From positions 124,001 to 188,000 of the forward strand of contig CAVZTX010000016.1 in NCBI GenBank assembly GCA_963778375.1: a stretch of DNA of 64,000 bases. Direction: 5' to 3'. Numbering within the stretch: the first letter of the stretch is position 1; the number at the start of each line of letters is the position of its first letter. The translations under genes were made by a program, and so were the position numbers. The notes below the pieces were generated by a model. It searched no databases. It had not been told where the DNA came from and saw nothing but the letters and a program-made list of their open reading frames with translations. This DNA comes from CAVZTX01 sp963778375 (GTDB lineage: Bacteria > Chloroflexota > Ktedonobacteria > Ktedonobacterales > Ktedonobacteraceae). This document shows positions 63,228 through 64,000 of the stretch, piece after piece.

Positions 63228-64000
63228 TCAAAAACCTATCATGATCATACTCACAGCATGATTTGCGCCCATTTCTGAGTTGATATTGAGTATACTCTGA
63301 GCCTGCGCGGCTACATGATAGACACGTGTCAATGGAGCACCGTTAAAAAACAGGTAGGTGATGGTAATAGTTGCCTAGGTGGCAGATGGATTGGCCAACG
63401 ATAGTATTCTGTTGTACCAGCGCCAGTATAGCCCTCGGCAAAGTAGTAGACGCTAGTCAGTGTTGGCGTAATCGTCATAAGTACCGTCAGTGGTGTCGTA
63501 CCCTGCAAAGAGAACCATATACCTTGCTGCTGGAGATCATACACGAGTTTGTAGCTACCTGCCAATACCGGAGTATGAACAGCAAGTGAGATAGACGTAC
63601 TTCCTTCAGGCTGAACATCGGCAGTGAGCGTACCTACATTGCTCGTGTCGACGACCTGCGAACTGACGGTTTGCCCATTGCTATCGAGCCAATGGTAGCC
63701 AAGCGTAACCTGCGCATTCCCTGTAGCGGGCCACGTGATCACACCTTGATTCTGCGCGGTTATATTGACTTGCATTGTGGTACTGGGCGGAAGTAAGGTT
63801 GGCTGCACCGGTTTGGCAAAATTCTGGGCATAGTGGACCACTTCAACTTGATCATTGATAACCTGTGCACCATGATGAGAAAACGTATCTGTGCCTAGCA
63901 GCATATCCCATTGCAGGATATACGCGCCCGGTTGTGCTGGGGTCTGCACTTGCACACTCAGCGATGCACTGGCGTTGATGGCAACATTTTGTGGCAAGGC
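63228..64000 (-). pseudogene. Decayed C-terminal part of a secreted repeat protein (runs off the window)
   Basis: The 5' end lies beyond the window. About 190 residues in frame contain beta-sandwich repeats (LSVQVQTPAQPGAYILQWDML; QGVITWPATGNAQVTLGYHWLDSNGQTV). The gene then reads SVYYFAEGYTGAGTTEYY and shifts frame. The expected continuation is in another frame with an in-frame TAG at 63377-63375, followed by ATITITYLFFNGAPLTRVYHVAAQ, the usual partner of YFAEGYTG repeats. It ends at TGA 63230-63228. So one missing base near 63410 and one stop codon interrupt it. The protein would be an extracellular surface protein. Confidence 0.7.

Overview
The window looks like chromosomal DNA of a Chloroflexota bacterium, most likely class Ktedonobacteria. 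This is inferred from gene content, not from a marker gene. The signs are moderate GC, DUF4118 histidine kinases with GAF domains, secreted BNR-repeat and subtilisin-like proteins, an XRE regulator with a long sensor-like tail, a CIRCE-controlled ClpE, and methionine genes under SAM-I and T-box leaders. No phage, integrase, transposase or CRISPR-Cas genes were seen.

Layout. 0-4.8 kb, minus strand: an ABC export operon (FtsX-type permease, ECF sigma factor, frameshifted anti-sigma-like membrane protein, LolD-type ATPase). 5.05-6.0 kb: a non-coding array of about twelve degenerate units, each built around a doubled ATGTCCC motif at about 72 bp spacing, with near-consensus sigma-70 promoters before and at its end, on the same strand. 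6.26-12.8 kb: a plus-strand cluster of esterase, RimK-like ATP-grasp, circularly permuted ATP-grasp, YbdK-type carboxylate-amine ligase and an S9 peptidase carrying three frameshifts. This is a plausible peptide or amide-conjugate pathway. 12.8-20.6 kb: small membrane proteins, a DUF5666-like lipoprotein, a DUF47-PiT phosphate transporter pair, an SDR enzyme, a methyltransferase, an XRE regulator and a DUF2330 protein. 20.6-29.2 kb: a large secreted BNR-repeat protein, an APC permease, a MoaD/ThiS-like protein paired with a BNR-repeat protein, and a YegS-like lipid kinase with an extra C-terminal domain.

29.5-42 kb: three large histidine kinases, a HAD phosphatase, a membrane spermidine-synthase-like protein, tRNA-Ser(GCT), tRNA-Trp(CCA), a single-domain response regulator, a metallo-beta-lactamase-fold hydrolase and an ArsR-type repressor. 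42-51.6 kb: an MmgE/PrpD protein, ClpE with CIRCE, an acyl-CoA dehydrogenase, a histidine phosphatase, a frameshifted Nramp-like transporter with an N-terminal PRC-barrel-like domain, and a tail-anchored amphipathic-repeat protein. 51.8-57.8 kb: a minus-strand methionine/aspartate-family block (metX, metY, aspartate kinase, asd) led by a tandem SAM-I riboswitch and T-box, each with its own terminator. 57.8-64 kb: a small unknown protein, a secreted subtilisin with duplicated C-terminal domains, small unknown proteins, and a decayed surface-protein gene cut by the window end.

Four genes carry apparent single-base frameshifts, so either gene decay or assembly error must be considered. The strongest candidates for something new are the ATGTCCC array and the tandem SAM-I/T-box leader.
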